In this document: positions 4,336 to 5,174 of the stretch, in pieces
Numbering within the stretch: position 1 is the stretch's first letter
How the letters are laid out: every line of letters starts with the position of its first letter
Source: Bacteroidaceae bacterium
GTDB lineage: Bacteria; Bacteroidota; Bacteroidia; Bacteroidales; Bacteroidaceae
Length of the DNA stretch: 5,174 nucleotides
Direction of reading: 5' to 3'
Assembly: GCA_028709135.1 (NCBI GenBank)
Contig: JAQVXN010000167.1
Span: 1-5,174 of the forward strand
Notes under the pieces: generated by a model
What the model was told of the DNA's origin: nothing
Seen by the model: only the letters and a program-made list of their open reading frames with translations
The model's database searches: none
Translations under genes and position numbers: made by a program

Positions 4336-5174
4336 TTATTGCATTCTGCATTGATAGGTAATACTTCCGATTTGATTTCCTGCGGAATTGGAGTTGCTAA
4401 ATGTACTTTTTAATGCAACATTCAGAAAAGCCTCTCTTATAGAATTATTTGTAATAGTAGTTCCCTTACTCAATATTTTAGCATCGACAACCTTGCCTTC
4501 GGGATTTACTTCTATCTCAATAACAACTCTTCCTTCTTCAAATTCGTCTTTCAGAGAGGGATAAGGCAAACTTTTTGCTGTTCTTCCTGCAATGTTATAC
4601 GAAACATTGCTTTGGGCAGCCCCAACACTCGATTGAGATATTTTAATTTGATTATTTGCTTCAAGTTTCGCTTGCCTTTCATACTCCATTCTTCTTGATT
4701 CTACCTCTCTTCGCTCCGCTTTTCCATTTTCGCTTCTTTTCTCAAGTTCCACTTTGGGACTTTCCTCTTTGGATTGGATTATTTGAGATTTAACACCGCC
4801 GACTAACTCTGATAGGTCACAATATATTTGCTCCGTTTTAGTATTAACCATGTACAGATTTACAGTTTTAGCCAAGATATTATTTTGCGCCCACGGAAAT
4901 TCGGGGTGCTTCTCTGACGAAACTTTATTTAGTTCTACAACAAACAACAAACAAGTTGAACAGTATGGATTAGACATATCTTCTTCAATCTTCAATGCTA
5001 AATCTTCATCTGCAATAGGTATCTGTATATATTGATAAGCATAGAGTTCGTTATTGTACTCTCTCGTTCTTTTGATATTCAGTTTATTAGTAGGAAAAGT
5101 CGTACAGATATTTTTCCCAAACCCTATATATCCAGGTTGGTTTGTACGTTGCCAGTCCAAGACACCAATACGAA
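4336..5174 (-). CDS. TonB C-terminal-domain protein, 5'-truncated by the window edge
   Basis: The last 83 visible residues (about 192-274 counted from the TTG codon at 5160) form a TonB-type C-terminal domain in the form common in Bacteroidota: GRTAKSLPYPSLKDEFEEGRVVIEIEVNPEGKV, then KGTTITNNSIREAFLNVALKSTF and a final GSITYQCRMQ strand. Before it is a charged, coiled linker (about 130-170, with many Lys, Glu and Arg). Before that are about 120 residues I do not recognise, with four cysteines and no membrane segment. A TTG at 5160 could be read as a start, but the frame continues upstream as RIGV to the window edge without a stop, so the gene most likely extends beyond the window. A normal TonB would have an N-terminal membrane anchor, which could lie outside. 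The gene has its own terminator and is not part of the HTH-Rep operon. It may be element cargo or host sequence. Confidence 0.75.
   Translation of the reverse strand, partial: RIGVLDWQRTNQPGYIGFGKNICTTFPTNKLNIKRTREYNNELYAYQYIQIPIADEDLALKIEEDMSNPYCSTCLLFVVELNKVSSEKHPEFPWAQNNILAKTVNLYMVNTKTEQIYCDLSELVGGVKSQIIQSKEESPKVELEKRSENGKAERREVESRRMEYERQAKLEANNQIKISQSSVGAAQSNVSYNIAGRTAKSLPYPSLKDEFEEGRVVIEIEVNPEGKVVDAKILSKGTTITNNSIREAFLNVALKSTFSNSNSAGNQIGSITYQCRMQ

Noticed and set aside
5100..5174. Search for a right attachment site (repeat of the tRNA 3' end) near the window end and elsewhere.
   Set aside because: No stretch resembling the T arm or acceptor end of tRNA-Asp was found outside 99-123. CCAATACG at the very end is only a short, partial similarity.
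1..5174. CRISPR array, insertion sequence ends or a second RNA gene.
   Set aside because: No regularly spaced long repeats, transposase gene or other RNA fold was seen. The direct repeats at 2578-2686 are too few and too short for CRISPR.

Overview
The window looks like a member of the Bacteroidota (probably Bacteroidales). It has Bacteroides-type promoter boxes (TAnnTTTG, with a matching TTTG 19 bp upstream in one case), a tRNA-Asp without an encoded CCA, an integrase of the Bacteroides mobile-element type with an arm-binding and a SAM-like domain, a TonB-type C-terminal domain of the form common in this phylum, and AT-rich sequence.

Layout. A tRNA-Asp(GTC) with its own promoter box and intrinsic terminator lies at the left edge (9-176). 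A short leader with direct repeats (177-336) leads into a full-length tyrosine recombinase reading away from the tRNA (337-1545). This is the usual left end of an integrative element that uses a tRNA gene as its attachment site. The integrase stop codon directly abuts the stop codon of a convergent gene for an uncharacterised protein with a hydrophobic N-terminus and an 'LTPKGKDFI' C-terminus (1546-2262, minus). About 600 bp without a convincing gene follow (2263-2860). They hold a perfect 10-bp inverted repeat, a second hairpin, three exact 10-bp direct repeats and a candidate plus-strand promoter, which together look like an origin or control region.

The right half is on the minus strand. 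A helix-turn-helix protein (3883-4221) and a rolling-circle-type replication initiator (2861-3886) form a two-gene operon with an ATGA overlap. The operon has a near-ideal Bacteroides promoter (4251-4281) whose upstream box sits in the tail of the preceding gene's terminator. This promoter lies inside what a longest-frame call would take as the start of the HTH gene, so I assign the start to an internal ATG with a good ribosome binding site. Upstream of the operon is a TonB C-terminal-domain protein, cut at its 5' end by the window edge.

Together, integrase, HTH protein, replication initiator and a structured intergenic region describe the core of a small integrative element that can probably excise and replicate as a circle. 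The uncharacterised protein, and possibly the TonB-domain protein, would be cargo. No relaxase of the MobA type, capsid gene or secretion gene is visible. The right attachment site is not in the window, so whether this is a mobilizable island, an integrated filamentous-phage relative or a satellite cannot be decided here.
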